Source of the DNA: Curvibacter sp.
GTDB lineage: Bacteria; Pseudomonadota; Gammaproteobacteria; Burkholderiales; Burkholderiaceae_C
Direction of reading: 5' to 3'
Assembly (NCBI GenBank): GCA_020621965.1
Contig: JAHRYV010000001.1
Location: 62,001 to 126,000, forward strand
DNA: 64,000 bases
The position numbers and the translations under genes are program-made. Positions 32,219 to 42,900 of this stretch are shown piece by piece. Positions within the stretch are counted from its first letter, which is position 1; the number at the start of each line of letters is the position of its first letter. The notes under the pieces are model-generated. The model saw nothing but the letters and a program-made list of their open reading frames with translations. It made no database searches and was not told the origin of the DNA.

Positions 32219-32787
32219 GAGAGCACCGGCAACTGCAGTACCACGGTGACGGCCCGCCGGGTGGCCTCGCTGTCGTAGGCGTCCTTGCCGCAGGCGACGG
32301 TCGGCGCGCCGCTTTCGCGCAGACCCTGCCAGACCACGGCCACCATATAGATGTTCGGCGCCGCCACCGGGTCGGGCCGGCTGATGCAGCCGCGCGCGCC
32401 GATCATGGCGCCCACCTTGCTGCCGCCCAGCTTCTCGGCCGCGCCTTGCAGCAGCGCGCCCCACTCGCACTTGTCCCGCGCCGCCGTCGTGGTCTCCAGC
32501 GTGCAGTCAGTTGCCGCGGTGGTGCCGATGTCGACGGTGGTGACGTAGTTCGCGATCTGAAGCGGGTTGGCCTCCATGCGTTGCGCCATGTCCTTGACCA
32601 GGACCAGGGCCTGGGCGCGCTGGTAGGCCTCCATCTGCGACACCGTGGCCTGGGTCTGCATGCCGAACATGCCCAGGATGCCGAAGGCCACGATGAGCAT
32701 GGATATCAGCACCTCGATCATGGCCGCTCCGCGCTGGACGGCGGGACGCGGAGATCGATGGCTGTGAATTTGCGCGGGCGCTTTCAT
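32215..32787 (-). CDS. pilV: Minor pilin PilV-like
   Basis: QRGAAMIEVLISMLIVAFGILGMFGMQTQATVSQMEAYQRAQALVLVKDMAQRMEANP. Confidence 0.87.
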   Translation of the reverse strand: MKAPAQIHSHRSPRPAVQRGAAMIEVLISMLIVAFGILGMFGMQTQATVSQMEAYQRAQALVLVKDMAQRMEANPLQIANYVTTVDIGTTAATDCTLETTTAARDKCEWGALLQGAAEKLGGSKVGAMIGARGCISRPDPVAAPNIYMVAVVWQGLRESGAPTVACGKDAYDSEATRRAVTVVLQLPVLS

Positions 32788-33254
32788 GGGCAGGCCTTGG
32801 TGTTGCTGCTCGGCTGGCCCGAGGGCTGCACGGTGATGCAGCGGTAGGTGCTGTTGCCGTCGAAGACCTCGAAGCGCACCGTCGACGTCACGCCGGACAG
32901 GCGGCCGGCGTTGTCATAGGTCAGGCTCGTGGGCGAGCGAGTAATCGTGACGCCGCCGCCCACGCCCTCGCGCTGGCCCAGCAGTTCCGACGTCTCCACT
33001 GTCTTGACCGCCCAGCCGTCTGCCCAGGCCGACGCCGGGCTCAGGCTGACGTCCTTGTTGCGCTTGATCGCCTCGCTACGCGCCAGCAGCAGATCGGCCA
33101 CCAGCGCGTTCGTCGCCGCCCGGGCGCGCTGGCCGGCGATCAGCGAGCGCATGCCCGGCGCCGCCGCCAGCGTCAGCACCGTCAGTATGACAACGACGGT
33201 CATCAGCTCGATCAGGGTGAAGCCGCGAGCGCGGCGCCGTGCTGGGGAGTGCAT
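32784..33254 (-). CDS. GspH/FimT-family minor pilin
   Basis: RARGFTLIELMTVVVILTVLTLAAAPGMRSLIAGQRARAATNALVADLLLARSEAIKRN. Confidence 0.88.
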   Translation of the reverse strand: MHSPARRRARGFTLIELMTVVVILTVLTLAAAPGMRSLIAGQRARAATNALVADLLLARSEAIKRNKDVSLSPASAWADGWAVKTVETSELLGQREGVGGGVTITRSPTSLTYDNAGRLSGVTSTVRFEVFDGNSTYRCITVQPSGQPSSNTKACP

Positions 33255-33268
33255 GACCGTGGCCTGGT

Positions 33269-33667
33269 TTACCAGCAGTTCGCCGGCAGCTTGGTGCCGT
33301 TCTGATCAATGGACAAGGGCGCGCAGCTGCTGTCCTTGGCCTGGTCGCCGGTCGGCGTCGCCGTCGCCGTGAAGGTCGGCTTGACGCCGGCGCCCAGGGT
33401 GATGGCCACTGTGTAGCGAGCGCTCACCTTGGCCGGCACCGTGGTGTTCAGTTCGGCCACGGTGGCCACGTATCTGCGCGTGTCCACCAACATCTGTTGC
33501 TGCCGGGAAGCGATGTCCATCAGCGCCGCCTGGGCCTCGCTGCGATGCGATTTGCGCATGGCGCTGTTGTAGCTGGGCAGGCCGACCGCAACGAGGATGC
33601 CGATGATCGCCACGGTAATCATCAGCTCGATCAGCGTGAAGCCGCGCGCCTTGCTCTTTGCGTTCAT
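33269..33667 (-). CDS. pilE: Type IV pilin PilE-like
   Basis: MNAKSKARGFTLIELMITVAIIGILVAVGLPSYNSAMRKSHRSEAQAALMDIASRQQQ. Confidence 0.9.
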   Translation of the reverse strand: MNAKSKARGFTLIELMITVAIIGILVAVGLPSYNSAMRKSHRSEAQAALMDIASRQQQMLVDTRRYVATVAELNTTVPAKVSARYTVAITLGAGVKPTFTATATPTGDQAKDSSCAPLSIDQNGTKLPANCW

Positions 33668-33825
33668 ATGCTTGGTCCGCTCTGGGCGGTTCTTAGGTTT
33701 CTGTTCCAACGACGTCCTCCATATGAAACGGGGCGCCTATGTTTTGATTTTAGAAATCTGAGTGATGCTTTCTTGTTTGATTCCGTAAGCACGTTCTAAT
33801 TTATGTTGCCAATTGTGAGAACTTG

Positions 33826-33848
33826 TCACGAAAAACAGCATTTCGTGA
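33826..33848. promoter_or_regulatory. Inverted repeat TCACGAAA-N7-TTTCGTGA between pilE and the TetR gene
   Basis: Perfect 8-bp arms in the AT-rich divergent intergenic region. Confidence 0.5.
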
Positions 33849-33917
33849 CTTTCTACTGTGTTTCAGCACGAAGACGGCTGCTATGTAGGCACCGACCCGA
33901 CGCGATCGCTGCGGCTT

Positions 33918-33945
33918 GAACTTTCGCACAATCGTGCTAAAGTTC
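33918..33945. promoter_or_regulatory. Putative TetR operator O1
   Basis: GAACTTTCGCAC-AATC-GTGCTAAAGTTC, 12-bp arms with one mismatch, 6 bp before ATG at 33952; core shared with O2. Confidence 0.75.
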
Positions 33946-33951
33946 AGCAAC

Positions 33952-34566
33952 ATGAGCCAGGGTATGGACGCCAAAACCGCCAAAAGTGAGCTGACCCGCG
34001 CCGCCATCGTCGGCGCCGGGCTGGATCTGGCCGCCACCGAAGGGCTGGAGGCGCTGACGCTGCAGGCGGTGGCCGACCGCGTGGGCCTGTCCAAGAGCGG
34101 GGTGTTCTCACGGATCGGCTCGCGCGAGACACTGCAGACGGCGGTGATCGAGGAGTTCGGCCGCCGCTTCCTGGCCGATGTCTTCGTCCCGTCCATGCAG
34201 CAGCCCAAGGGGCTGCCCCGGCTGGACGAGATCGTGCGCCGCTGGCTGGCCCGCATGAGCCGGCCGGAGGCGCACAGCAGCTGCATCTACGTGCCCGGTG
34301 CCTTCGAGTTGGACGACCGGCAGGGGGTGCTGCGCGACCTGCTGCTGCTGGAGGTCACGCGCTGGCGCGCCGCTTTGCGGCGCACCGTGCTGCAAGCCGT
34401 CGAGGCCGGCCATCTGCAGGCCGGTACCGATGCGGAACAGCTGGTGAGCGAAATCTACGCCCTGGCCATCGGCCTGCTGCACGACACCCGCTTCCTGCGC
34501 GACGCCGGTGCCCCGGCCCGTGCCCTGGCCAGCTGGCAGCGCCTGCTGCGCAGCTACCAGACCTGA
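33952..34566 (+). CDS. TetR/AcrR-family regulator
   Basis: LTRAAIVGAGLDLAATEGLEALTLQAVADRVGLSKSGVFSRIGSRETLQTAVIEEF. Confidence 0.92.
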   Translation: MSQGMDAKTAKSELTRAAIVGAGLDLAATEGLEALTLQAVADRVGLSKSGVFSRIGSRETLQTAVIEEFGRRFLADVFVPSMQQPKGLPRLDEIVRRWLARMSRPEAHSSCIYVPGAFELDDRQGVLRDLLLLEVTRWRAALRRTVLQAVEAGHLQAGTDAEQLVSEIYALAIGLLHDTRFLRDAGAPARALASWQRLLRSYQT

Positions 34567-34616
34567 ACTCCGCTACACGGCATGCACCACCGCCCTCACT
34601 TTTTTGTCGACCAGAT

Positions 34617-34634
34617 TTCGCACAATCGTGCGAA
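34617..34634. promoter_or_regulatory. Putative TetR operator O2
   Basis: TTCGCAC-AATC-GTGCGAA, same TTCGCACAATCGTGC core as O1, just upstream of the 34648 ORF. Confidence 0.75.
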
Positions 34635-34647
34635 GAAAGGAAGCTTT

Positions 34648-34761
34648 ATGTGGATCATCTTTTCCGGCCTCGGCCTCTATCTGCTGGTCCGCGGCCTGAT
34701 CGCCGCCCTCAAGTCGCTACGCAGCGTGCCGCGCAGCAACCGCGACTGGATCTTTTATTAA
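34648..34761 (+). CDS. Small membrane protein (37 aa)
   Basis: MWIIFSGLGLYLLVRGLIAALKSLRSVPRSNRDWIFY*; preceded by GAAAGGAAG and followed by the hydrolase gene. Confidence 0.65.
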   Translation: MWIIFSGLGLYLLVRGLIAALKSLRSVPRSNRDWIFY

Positions 34762-34774
34762 GACAGGAGTCGCC

Positions 34775-35671
34775 ATGAACCACGCCACCGCCGACACCGG
34801 CCCCTACGGCCACTCCGCCGCCGTCCGCCTGATGCGGCTCGGACTGGCCGCCTCCCAACGCCTGTGGCCCGGCCTCGCCGTCCAGACCGCCCAGCGCCTG
34901 TTTGGCACCCCCGTGCCGGCGCGCCGCCTGCGGCGCCGACCGGCCTGGGCCCAGGCCTGGCAGGTCGAGCACTGGCCGTTCGAGCGCAGCGGCCTGACGC
35001 TTTATGCGCCGGCTGCCGGCGCAGGCGGGCCGGCCGTGCTGCTGACCCACGGCTGGGGCGGCCATGCCGGCCAGTTGCTGGGCCTGGCGCAGGCGCTCGC
35101 CGAGCGCGGCCTGCAGCCGCTGCTGCTGGAGATGCCGGCGCACGGCCTGAGCCGCGGCGCCGCCAGCAACCTGCCGCAGTTCGCCCGCGCCCTGGAGTAC
35201 GCAGCCGCCCGGCTGCAGCAGCGCGGCCGCGCCCCGCAAGCCGTGGTGGCGCACTCGCTGGGCGCCAACGCGGCGGCGCACGCCGTCAGCCGGGGCCTGC
35301 CGGTGCAAGGGCTGGTGCTGCTGGCGCCACCGGCCTCGCCCCACGAATACACGCGGCTGTTCGCCCGCCTGTTCGGCCTGAGCGAGACCACCCGCGCGGC
35401 CATGCAGCAGCGCATCGAGGCGCGCGAGGCCATCCTGATGCCGCAGTTCGAGCCGCAGGCCGTGGGCCCGCGCATCCACGTGCCCACGCTGGTGGTGCAC
35501 GACCGGGGCGACCGCATCAACCGCTTTGCCGACGGCGAGGCTTACCACCGCGCCATCGCCGGGGCGCAGCTGCACACCACCGAGGGCCTGGGCCACGCCA
35601 AGATCCTCAAGGATGCGGGCGTGCTGGCCGGTGTGGCGGCGTTCGTGAGCGCAAACATCGGCGGGCGCTGA
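34775..35671 (+). CDS. Alpha/beta hydrolase
   Basis: VLLTHGWGGHAGQLLGLAQAL, VVAHSLGANAAAHAV, VPTLVVHDRGDRINRFADGE. Confidence 0.9.
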   Translation: MNHATADTGPYGHSAAVRLMRLGLAASQRLWPGLAVQTAQRLFGTPVPARRLRRRPAWAQAWQVEHWPFERSGLTLYAPAAGAGGPAVLLTHGWGGHAGQLLGLAQALAERGLQPLLLEMPAHGLSRGAASNLPQFARALEYAAARLQQRGRAPQAVVAHSLGANAAAHAVSRGLPVQGLVLLAPPASPHEYTRLFARLFGLSETTRAAMQQRIEAREAILMPQFEPQAVGPRIHVPTLVVHDRGDRINRFADGEAYHRAIAGAQLHTTEGLGHAKILKDAGVLAGVAAFVSANIGGR

Positions 35672-35688
35672 AGCGCCGCCGGCCCGCC

Positions 35689-36342
35689 TTACTGCGTGCC
35701 AAAGATGCGGTCCCCCGCATCACCCAGGCCGGGCAGGATGTAGCCGTGGTCGTTGAGCTCGCGGTCGATGGCCGCGGTGTAGATGGGCACGTCCGGATGC
35801 TCCCGGTGCAGGGTGTTGATGCCTTGCGGACAGGTCAGCAGGCACAGGAACTTGATGGACTTCGGCTTGCACTGCTTGAGGCGTGTCACGGCGGCGGCGG
35901 CCGAGTTGCCGGTGGCCAGCATGGGGTCGACCACCACCACGTCGCGTTCCTCCATATTGCGCGGCATCTTGAAGTAGTACTCCACCGCCTGCAGCGTCTT
36001 GGGATCGCGGTACAGGCCGATATGGCCCACACGCGCGCCGGGCACCACCGACAGCACGCCGTCCAGGATGCCGTTGCCCGCGCGCAGGATGCTGGCGAAC
36101 ACCAGCTTCTTGCCGTCGATCACCTTGCCGGTCATGGTCTCCAGCGGCGTCTCGATCTGCACGTCCTGCAAGGGCATGTCGCGGCAAACCTCGTAGATCA
36201 TCAGCGCCGCCAACTCACCCAGCAGGCGGCGAAAGCTGCTGGTGCTGGCCTCCTTCTTGCGCATCAGGGTCAGCTTGTGCTGCACCAGGGGGTGGTTGAT
36301 CAGGTGGACGTGGGCGCGGGCGGCGGGGTCGATGGCGATCAT
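35689..36342 (-). CDS. upp: Uracil phosphoribosyltransferase
   Basis: [44 protein letters not shown]...[18 protein letters not shown]. Confidence 0.96.
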   Translation of the reverse strand: MIAIDPAARAHVHLINHPLVQHKLTLMRKKEASTSSFRRLLGELAALMIYEVCRDMPLQDVQIETPLETMTGKVIDGKKLVFASILRAGNGILDGVLSVVPGARVGHIGLYRDPKTLQAVEYYFKMPRNMEERDVVVVDPMLATGNSAAAAVTRLKQCKPKSIKFLCLLTCPQGINTLHREHPDVPIYTAAIDRELNDHGYILPGLGDAGDRIFGTQ

Positions 36343-36474
36343 GGTCCAGGGCTTCCTGCGAGATTGAAAAACAACGCCATCTTGCCGCATTTTTGCGACG
36401 ATGAGCCCATTTGCTGGGCGTTTCCAGGCAAATCGCCTAGCATCGCAGCACTCTAGCACCCAGGAGATGCCTCG

Positions 36475-37761
36475 ATGAGCCTGTTTCAATGGACTGAGAA
36501 AAGCGCCGCGGTACTGCAGCAAGGCGGCGTGATCGCCCCGGACGAACGCCTGCCCTGGCCGCAGACGGCGGTGATGGGCGTGCAGCACGTGATCGCCATG
36601 TTCGGCGCCACCGTGCTGGCCCCCATCCTCATGGGCTTCGATCCCAACATCGCCATCCTGATGAGCGGCGTCGGCACCCTGATCTTCTTCCTCATCACCG
36701 GCGGCAAGGTGCCCAGCTACCTGGGTTCGAGTTTTGCCTTCATCGGCGTGGTGATCGCGGCCACGGCCTACGCCGGCAAGGGAGCGAACGCCAACATCGG
36801 GCTGGCCCTGGGCGGCATCATCGCCTGCGGCGCCGTCTACACACTGATCGGCGTCATCGTGCAGGCCGTCGGCACCGGCTGGATCGAACGCTTCATGCCG
36901 CCGGTGGTCACCGGCGCCGTGGTGGCGGTGATCGGCCTCAATCTGGCCGGCATCCCGGTCAAGAACATGGCCGCCAGCAACTTCGACAGCTGGATGCAGC
37001 TGCTCACCTTCGTTTGCGTCGGCCTGGTGGCCGTGCTCACGCGCGGCATGGTGCAGCGGCTGCTGATCCTGGTGGGCCTGATCGTCGCCAGTGTCATCTA
37101 CGCGGTGCTGACCAACGGCCTGGGCCTGGGCAAGCCCATGGACCTGTCGGGTGTGTTGAACGCCGCATGGTTCGGCTGGCCCCACTTCACCACGCCCGTG
37201 TTCGAAGCCAACGCCATGCTGCTGATCGCTCCGGTGGCCATCATCCTGGTGGCCGAGAACCTGGGCCACATCAAGGCCGTCACCGCCATGACCGGCAGGA
37301 ACCTGGACCCGTACATGGGCCGGGCCTTCATCGGCGACGGGGTGGCCACCATGGTCAGCGGTGCCGCCGGCGGCACGGGCGTGACCACCTATGCCGAGAA
37401 CATCGGCGTCATGGCGGCCACCAAGATCTACTCCACCGCCATCTTCGTCTTTGCCGCCGTGCTGGCCGTGCTGCTGGGTTTCAGCCCCAAGTTCGGCGCC
37501 GTGATCCAGGCCATCCCGCTGCCGGTGATGGGCGGCGTCTCCATCGTGGTGTTCGGCCTGATTGCGGTGGCCGGCGCCAAGATCTGGGTCGACAACCGGG
37601 TGGACTTCAGCGTCAACAAAAACCTGATCGTCGCCGCCATCACCCTGGTGCTGGGCACGGGCGACTTCACGCTAAAGTTCGGCCAGTTCGCGCTGGGCGG
37701 CATCGGCACCGCCACCTTCGGCGCCATCCTGCTGTACGCGCTGCTGAATCGCCGACGCTGA
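36475..37761 (+). CDS. uraA: Uracil/xanthine permease (NCS2)
   Basis: [58 protein letters not shown]; divergent from upp. Confidence 0.93.
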   Translation: MSLFQWTEKSAAVLQQGGVIAPDERLPWPQTAVMGVQHVIAMFGATVLAPILMGFDPNIAILMSGVGTLIFFLITGGKVPSYLGSSFAFIGVVIAATAYAGKGANANIGLALGGIIACGAVYTLIGVIVQAVGTGWIERFMPPVVTGAVVAVIGLNLAGIPVKNMAASNFDSWMQLLTFVCVGLVAVLTRGMVQRLLILVGLIVASVIYAVLTNGLGLGKPMDLSGVLNAAWFGWPHFTTPVFEANAMLLIAPVAIILVAENLGHIKAVTAMTGRNLDPYMGRAFIGDGVATMVSGAAGGTGVTTYAENIGVMAATKIYSTAIFVFAAVLAVLLGFSPKFGAVIQAIPLPVMGGVSIVVFGLIAVAGAKIWVDNRVDFSVNKNLIVAAITLVLGTGDFTLKFGQFALGGIGTATFGAILLYALLNRRR

Positions 37762-37782
37762 TTCCCTCCACGCCCAGACAAG

Positions 37783-37815
37783 AACGCCCACCGGAAACGA
37801 CCCGGTGGGCGTTTT
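37783..37815. terminator. Intrinsic terminator between uraA and PduO-type gene (convergent)
   Basis: AACGCCCACCGG-AAACGAC-CCGGTGGGCGTTTT hairpin. Confidence 0.9.
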
Positions 37816-37827
37816 GTGTGTGGGGCG

Positions 37828-38394
37828 TCACTGCGCCTGGTTCTGCGCCAGCCGCTCGCTTTTCCAGTACACGTCGTCCCCGCCGTTCATGCGGTTGAGC
37901 ACGCGCGCCAGCACGAACATCAGGTCCGACAGGCGGTTCAGGTACTGGCGCGGCGTCTCCTTCAGCGCCTCCTCGTTGCCCAGCGCCACCACGGCGCGCT
38001 CGGTGCGGCGCGCCACGGTGCGGCAGACATGGGCCTGGGCGGCGGCGTGGTTGCCGGCCGGCAGGATGAACTCCTGCAGGCGTGGCAACTGAGCGTTGTG
38101 GGTGGCCAGTGCCTCGTCCAGTGCCAGCACGGCCTCGGGTTTGAGCAGCTCGAAGCCGGGGATGGACAACTCACCACCGAGGTTGAAGAGCTGGTGCTGG
38201 ATCTCCACCAGCAGCGTCCGCACCGCGGGCGGCATCTCTTCGCACAGCAGCACACCGATGTGGGAGTTCAGTTCATCCACCTCGCCCATGGCGTGCACGC
38301 GCAGGCTGTTCTTGGACACGCGCTGGTTGTCGCCCAGGCCGGTGGTGCCGTCGTCCCCGGTGCGAGTGGCGATTTGCGAGAGGCGATTTCCCAT
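37828..38394 (-). CDS. Cob(I)alamin adenosyltransferase, PduO type
   Basis: GNRLSQIATRTGDDGTTGLGDNQRVSKNSLRVHAMGEVDELNSHIG. Confidence 0.95.
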   Translation of the reverse strand: MGNRLSQIATRTGDDGTTGLGDNQRVSKNSLRVHAMGEVDELNSHIGVLLCEEMPPAVRTLLVEIQHQLFNLGGELSIPGFELLKPEAVLALDEALATHNAQLPRLQEFILPAGNHAAAQAHVCRTVARRTERAVVALGNEEALKETPRQYLNRLSDLMFVLARVLNRMNGGDDVYWKSERLAQNQAQ

Positions 38395-38510
38395 GATGGC
38401 GACCTTGGATCAAAATGTGGGTAGGCCGAGCCTGAGTCATTCAGGGCCGGCAATTGACGATTATTCCCCAGCCCCGCCGGCGAGGCGAGCTTGACCCTAC
38501 TGGAGATCCC

Positions 38511-39938
38511 ATGAATGCACCCGCGCCCGCCACCCAGCTGCTGCCCGAGGTCCATCCGCGTGAGGTGCCCTCGTCCCTGATCAACGCCCTCAAGGCCCGC
38601 TTCGGCGAGCGCTGTTCCACCGCTCAGGTCGTGCGCGAGCAGCACGGCCGCGACGAGTCGGCCTACACCACGGTGCCGCCGCCCGCGGCCGTGGTCTTTG
38701 CCGAGAGCACGCAGGATGTGGCCGCAGCCGTGCAGCTGGCCGGCCAATACAGCGTACCCGTCATCCCCTTCGGCGTCGGCTCCTCGCTCGAAGGCCACCT
38801 GCTGGCCGTCGAGGGCGGCATCAGCATTGATGTGAGCCGCATGAACAAAATCCTGGCCGTCAACGCCGAGGACCTGACCGTCACCGTGCAGGCCGGCGTC
38901 ACGCGCAAGCAGCTCAACGACGAGATCAAGAGCACCGGCCTGTTCTTCCCCATCGACCCGGGGGCGGACGCCACCATCGGCGGCATGAGCGCCACCCGCG
39001 CCTCCGGCACCAATGCCGTGCGTTACGGCACCATGCGCGAGAACGTGCTGGCGCTGGAAGTGGTCACCGCCAGCGGCGAGGTGATCCGCACCGGCACCCG
39101 CGCCAAGAAATCTTCCGCCGGCTACGACCTCACCCGCCTGCTGGTGGGCAGCGAGGGCACGCTGGGCGTCATGACCGAGATCACCCTCAAGCTCTACCCG
39201 CTGCCCGAAGCCATTTCGGCGGCCGTCTGCTCCTTCCCCAGCATCGAGGCGGCGGTACGCACGACCATCCAGGTCATCCAGATGGGCATCCCGATCGCCC
39301 GCGTGGAGTTGATCGACGCCAACACCGTGCGCGCGGTCAACGCGCACTCCAAGCTGAGCCTGCGGGAGGAAGCCATGCTGCTGATGGAGTTCCACGGTTC
39401 ACCGGCCGGCGTGCAGGAACAGGCCGAGACGGTGCAGGAGATCGCGGCCGAACACGGCGGCCAGGCCTTCGAGTGGGCCAGCACACCCGAGGAGCGCACG
39501 CGGCTGTGGAGCGCGCGCCATATGGCCTATTTCGCCGGCCTGCAGTCGCGCCCGGGCTGCCGCGCCATCACCACCGATGCCTGCGTGCCGATCTCGCAAC
39601 TGGCCACCGCCGTGCTCGAGAGCGTGGCGGAGGCGGAGGCCAGCGGCATCCCCTACTTCATGGTCGGCCACGTGGGTGACGGCAACTTCCACATGGGCTA
39701 CCTGATCGACCCCGACAGCGCCAGCGAACGCGCCGCCGCCGAAGCACTGAACCACCAGCTGGTCACCCGCGCCCTGCGCCTGGGCGGCACCTGCACCGGC
39801 GAGCATGGCGTGGGGCTGCACAAGATGGACTTCCTGCTCAGCGAGGCCGGCACCGGCGCCGTCGACATGATGCGCACCATCAAACGCGCGTTGGACCCGA
39901 AGAACATCATGAACCCGGGCAAGATCTTCGCGCTCTGA
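38511..39938 (+). CDS. FAD-linked oxidase (D-lactate dehydrogenase-like)
   Basis: VIPFGVGSSLEGHLLAVEGGISIDVSRMNKIL...HVGDGNFHMGYLID...GTCTGEHGVGLHKMDFL. Confidence 0.92.
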   Translation: MNAPAPATQLLPEVHPREVPSSLINALKARFGERCSTAQVVREQHGRDESAYTTVPPPAAVVFAESTQDVAAAVQLAGQYSVPVIPFGVGSSLEGHLLAVEGGISIDVSRMNKILAVNAEDLTVTVQAGVTRKQLNDEIKSTGLFFPIDPGADATIGGMSATRASGTNAVRYGTMRENVLALEVVTASGEVIRTGTRAKKSSAGYDLTRLLVGSEGTLGVMTEITLKLYPLPEAISAAVCSFPSIEAAVRTTIQVIQMGIPIARVELIDANTVRAVNAHSKLSLREEAMLLMEFHGSPAGVQEQAETVQEIAAEHGGQAFEWASTPEERTRLWSARHMAYFAGLQSRPGCRAITTDACVPISQLATAVLESVAEAEASGIPYFMVGHVGDGNFHMGYLIDPDSASERAAAEALNHQLVTRALRLGGTCTGEHGVGLHKMDFLLSEAGTGAVDMMRTIKRALDPKNIMNPGKIFAL

Positions 39939-39948
39939 TCACTGGCGC

Positions 39949-42900
39949 ATGAAAGAACCGCTCCCATCCGGCAGCTCCGCGCTGCGCGTGGTGCTGCTCT
40001 ACGCCTGCTTCGCGGCGCTCTGGATCCTGCTGTCCGACCGGGCCGTGTCCTGGGCGCTGGACGATGCCGAACTCATCGCCCTGGCCAGCACCGCCAAGGG
40101 CTGGATCTTTGTGGGCGTCACCTCGGTCCTGCTCTACCTGCTCTTGCGCCGGGAGAGCCGCCTGACACTCGCGCCGGATACCCCCAAACCCCTGGCGCGC
40201 CGTCAGCGGCTGCTGTTTCTGGCCTTGCTGGGCACCATCTTTGCGCTCTTCCTCGCCGTGGCCGGCTGGCAGAGCTACAGCCACGAGAAGGCGCAGGGCC
40301 ACAGCCGCCTGCAGTCCATCTCGGAGTCGCGCGCGCGGGAGATCTCCAACTGGCACGCCGAACGCCTGCACGATGCGGCCTGGGCGCAGAAGAGTCCGCA
40401 CCTGCGCGAACTCTGGCTGAAGTGGCGCCAGACCAGCCGGGCGGAAGACGCGCTGCGGCTGCGCCAGTTCATGCACAGCTATTTCCTCAACGACGCCGTG
40501 TTCCGGCGCATCGAGATCGTCGATGTCGAAGGCCACGTCGCGCTCTCCAGCGCCACGCAGCTGGCCCTGCCCGCTTCGCCGCGGGGTGCTCCCGACAGCC
40601 ACCCGACCTTGCACCAGGCCTTGCTGGAGGCCCTGACCAGCAACCAGGCCATGCACGCCGGTCCCTGGCGCGATCCCGACGGCGTCTTGCGCCTGGCCTT
40701 CGTCGCCCCGCTGGCGGCCGAGACCGCCTGGCCCGCGGTCATGGTGCTGCACCTGGATCCGCCCGACTACCTGCATCCCGCGCTCAAGCCCGGCGCCCTG
40801 CCCATGCGGACCGCCGACATCTTCCTCTACCGCGCGGACGGCGACGACCTGGTGATGCTGAGCGAGCCGCGCTACGAGGCGAACGCGGCGCTGCGCCGCC
40901 GCCTGCCGCTGAGCGAGGCGCGCTACATGAGCGTGCAGGCGCTGCGCGAGCCCGCGGGGCGCCTGCTCGACGGCTGGGACTACCGGCGGGTCGACTCCTA
41001 CGGCGTGGCGCAGGCTATCGCCGGCACTGACTGGTGGCTGCTGGTCAAGCAGGACAGCGCCGAGCTGCTGCTGGGCGCACTGCTGCGCGGCAGCTGGATG
41101 GCCCTGGCGGGTGTGCTGGCGCTGCTGGCCCTGGGCACGGCCCTGTACCTGCACGACGCCCGACGGCGGGCGCTGGATGCGACACGCGAGATCCACGAGC
41201 TGCGGCGCATCGAGCGCTCGCTCAGCGAGAGCGAGGCGCAGTTCCGCCTGCTGGCAGAAAACACCAGCGATGTGCTCTGGCTCTACGACCTGGAGAGTGA
41301 CCGCTACCTTTACCTCAGCCCCTCGATACAACAACAACTGGGCTATCAACCGGAGGACATGCAGAACTTCCCGCTCGACAAGCTGCTGAGTGCACAGCAG
41401 GTCCGGCAGGTGCGCACCGAGCTGGCGCTGCGGCTGCAGCGCTTCGCCGCCGGGGACGAGTCGCGCCGCACGCTCACCCTCGAATCCAGCCACCCGCACA
41501 AGGACGGCCACGTGGTGCCGCTGGAGATCGTCAGCACCCTGCTGACCGACGAGCACGGCAAGGTCACCCGCCTGCTGGGTGTGTCGCGCGACATCACGGC
41601 GCGCAAACTGGCCCAGGCCGAGTTGCTGCGAATGTCGCAGGCCATCGAGCAGAGCCCCGCCAGCGTCATCCTCACCGGGCTGGACGGCCGCATCGAATAC
41701 GTCAACCATGCTTTCGAGCAGCTCAGCGGTTATGCCCGCGAGGAGGTGGTGGGGCAGAAACCGGCCCTGCTGCGTTCGGGCCGCACGCCGGCCGAGACCT
41801 ACGAAGCCCTGTGGGCTGCCCTGCGCGCGGGCAACAGCTGGACCGGCGAGATGGTCAACCGCCATCGCAGCGGGCGCGAGTACGTGCAGACCATGAACAT
41901 GGCGCCGGTGCGCGACGGGCAAGGCCAGGTGACCCATTACCTGGCGGTGCAGCTGGACGTGACCGCGCAAAGGAGCGCCGAGGAAAGGGCGCGCCAGCTG
42001 GCCTGGTTCGACCCGCTCACCAGCCTGCCCAACCGGCACCGCCTGCTGGTGGAACTGCAGGACGTGCTGCAGGTCCACGCGCGCACCCACGAAGTGTGTG
42101 CCCTGCTGCTGCTCAACCTGGACCGTTTCCAGACCGTCAACGACGCGCTGGGCCACGCCGCCGGCGATCTCCTGCTCCAGCGGGTGGGCGAGCGTCTGGC
42201 CGGCCTGCTGCATCCGGGTGACCAGCTCGCCCATCTGGCCGCCGACGAGTTCGCCATGCTGCTGCACACCGGTAGCCACGATGCCGAGGCCGGCAGCGCG
42301 CTCGGCCTGCGCCGCGCACAGGAACTGCACGAGCACATGGATGCGGCCTTCCGGCTCGAGGGCGAAGCGCCCGTCGGCATCAGCTGCTGCATCGGCGTGA
42401 CCGTGCTACCGCTGTCGGGCAGCGACACGGCGGGCGATGCCCTGCGGCGCGCCGACACCGCCTTGCACCGGGCCAAGGGCGCCGGCACGCGGCAGACGGC
42501 GTGCTTCGACACCTCGATGGAGCAGCTCATCAGCCGTCGTTTTGCCATCGAGCAGGATCTGCGCCGCGGTCTGGGGGCCGACGAGTTGCGCCTGTACCTG
42601 CAGCCCCAGGTAAACGCGCAGGGCCATGTCATCAGCGCCGAGGCGCTGGTGCGCTGGCAGCATCCGGCACACGGCCTATTGGCGCCGGGCCACTTCATCC
42701 CGATCGCCGAAGAGAGCGAGCTCATCATCGAGCTGGGCCGCTGGGTGCTCAACTCGGTCTGCCTGCAGCTGGGCGAGTTGCGCCGCGCCGGCCTGCGCCT
42801 GCCCATCGCCGTCAACGTCAGCCCGCGCCAGTTCCACCAGCCCGGCTTCGTGCACGTGGTGCAGGACCTGCTGCAGGGGCACGGCGCCGCCCCTGACGAC

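Noticed and set aside
39907-42336. 809-aa minus-strand ORF
   Set aside because: Antisense to the PAS/GGDEF/EAL gene, no domain signature.
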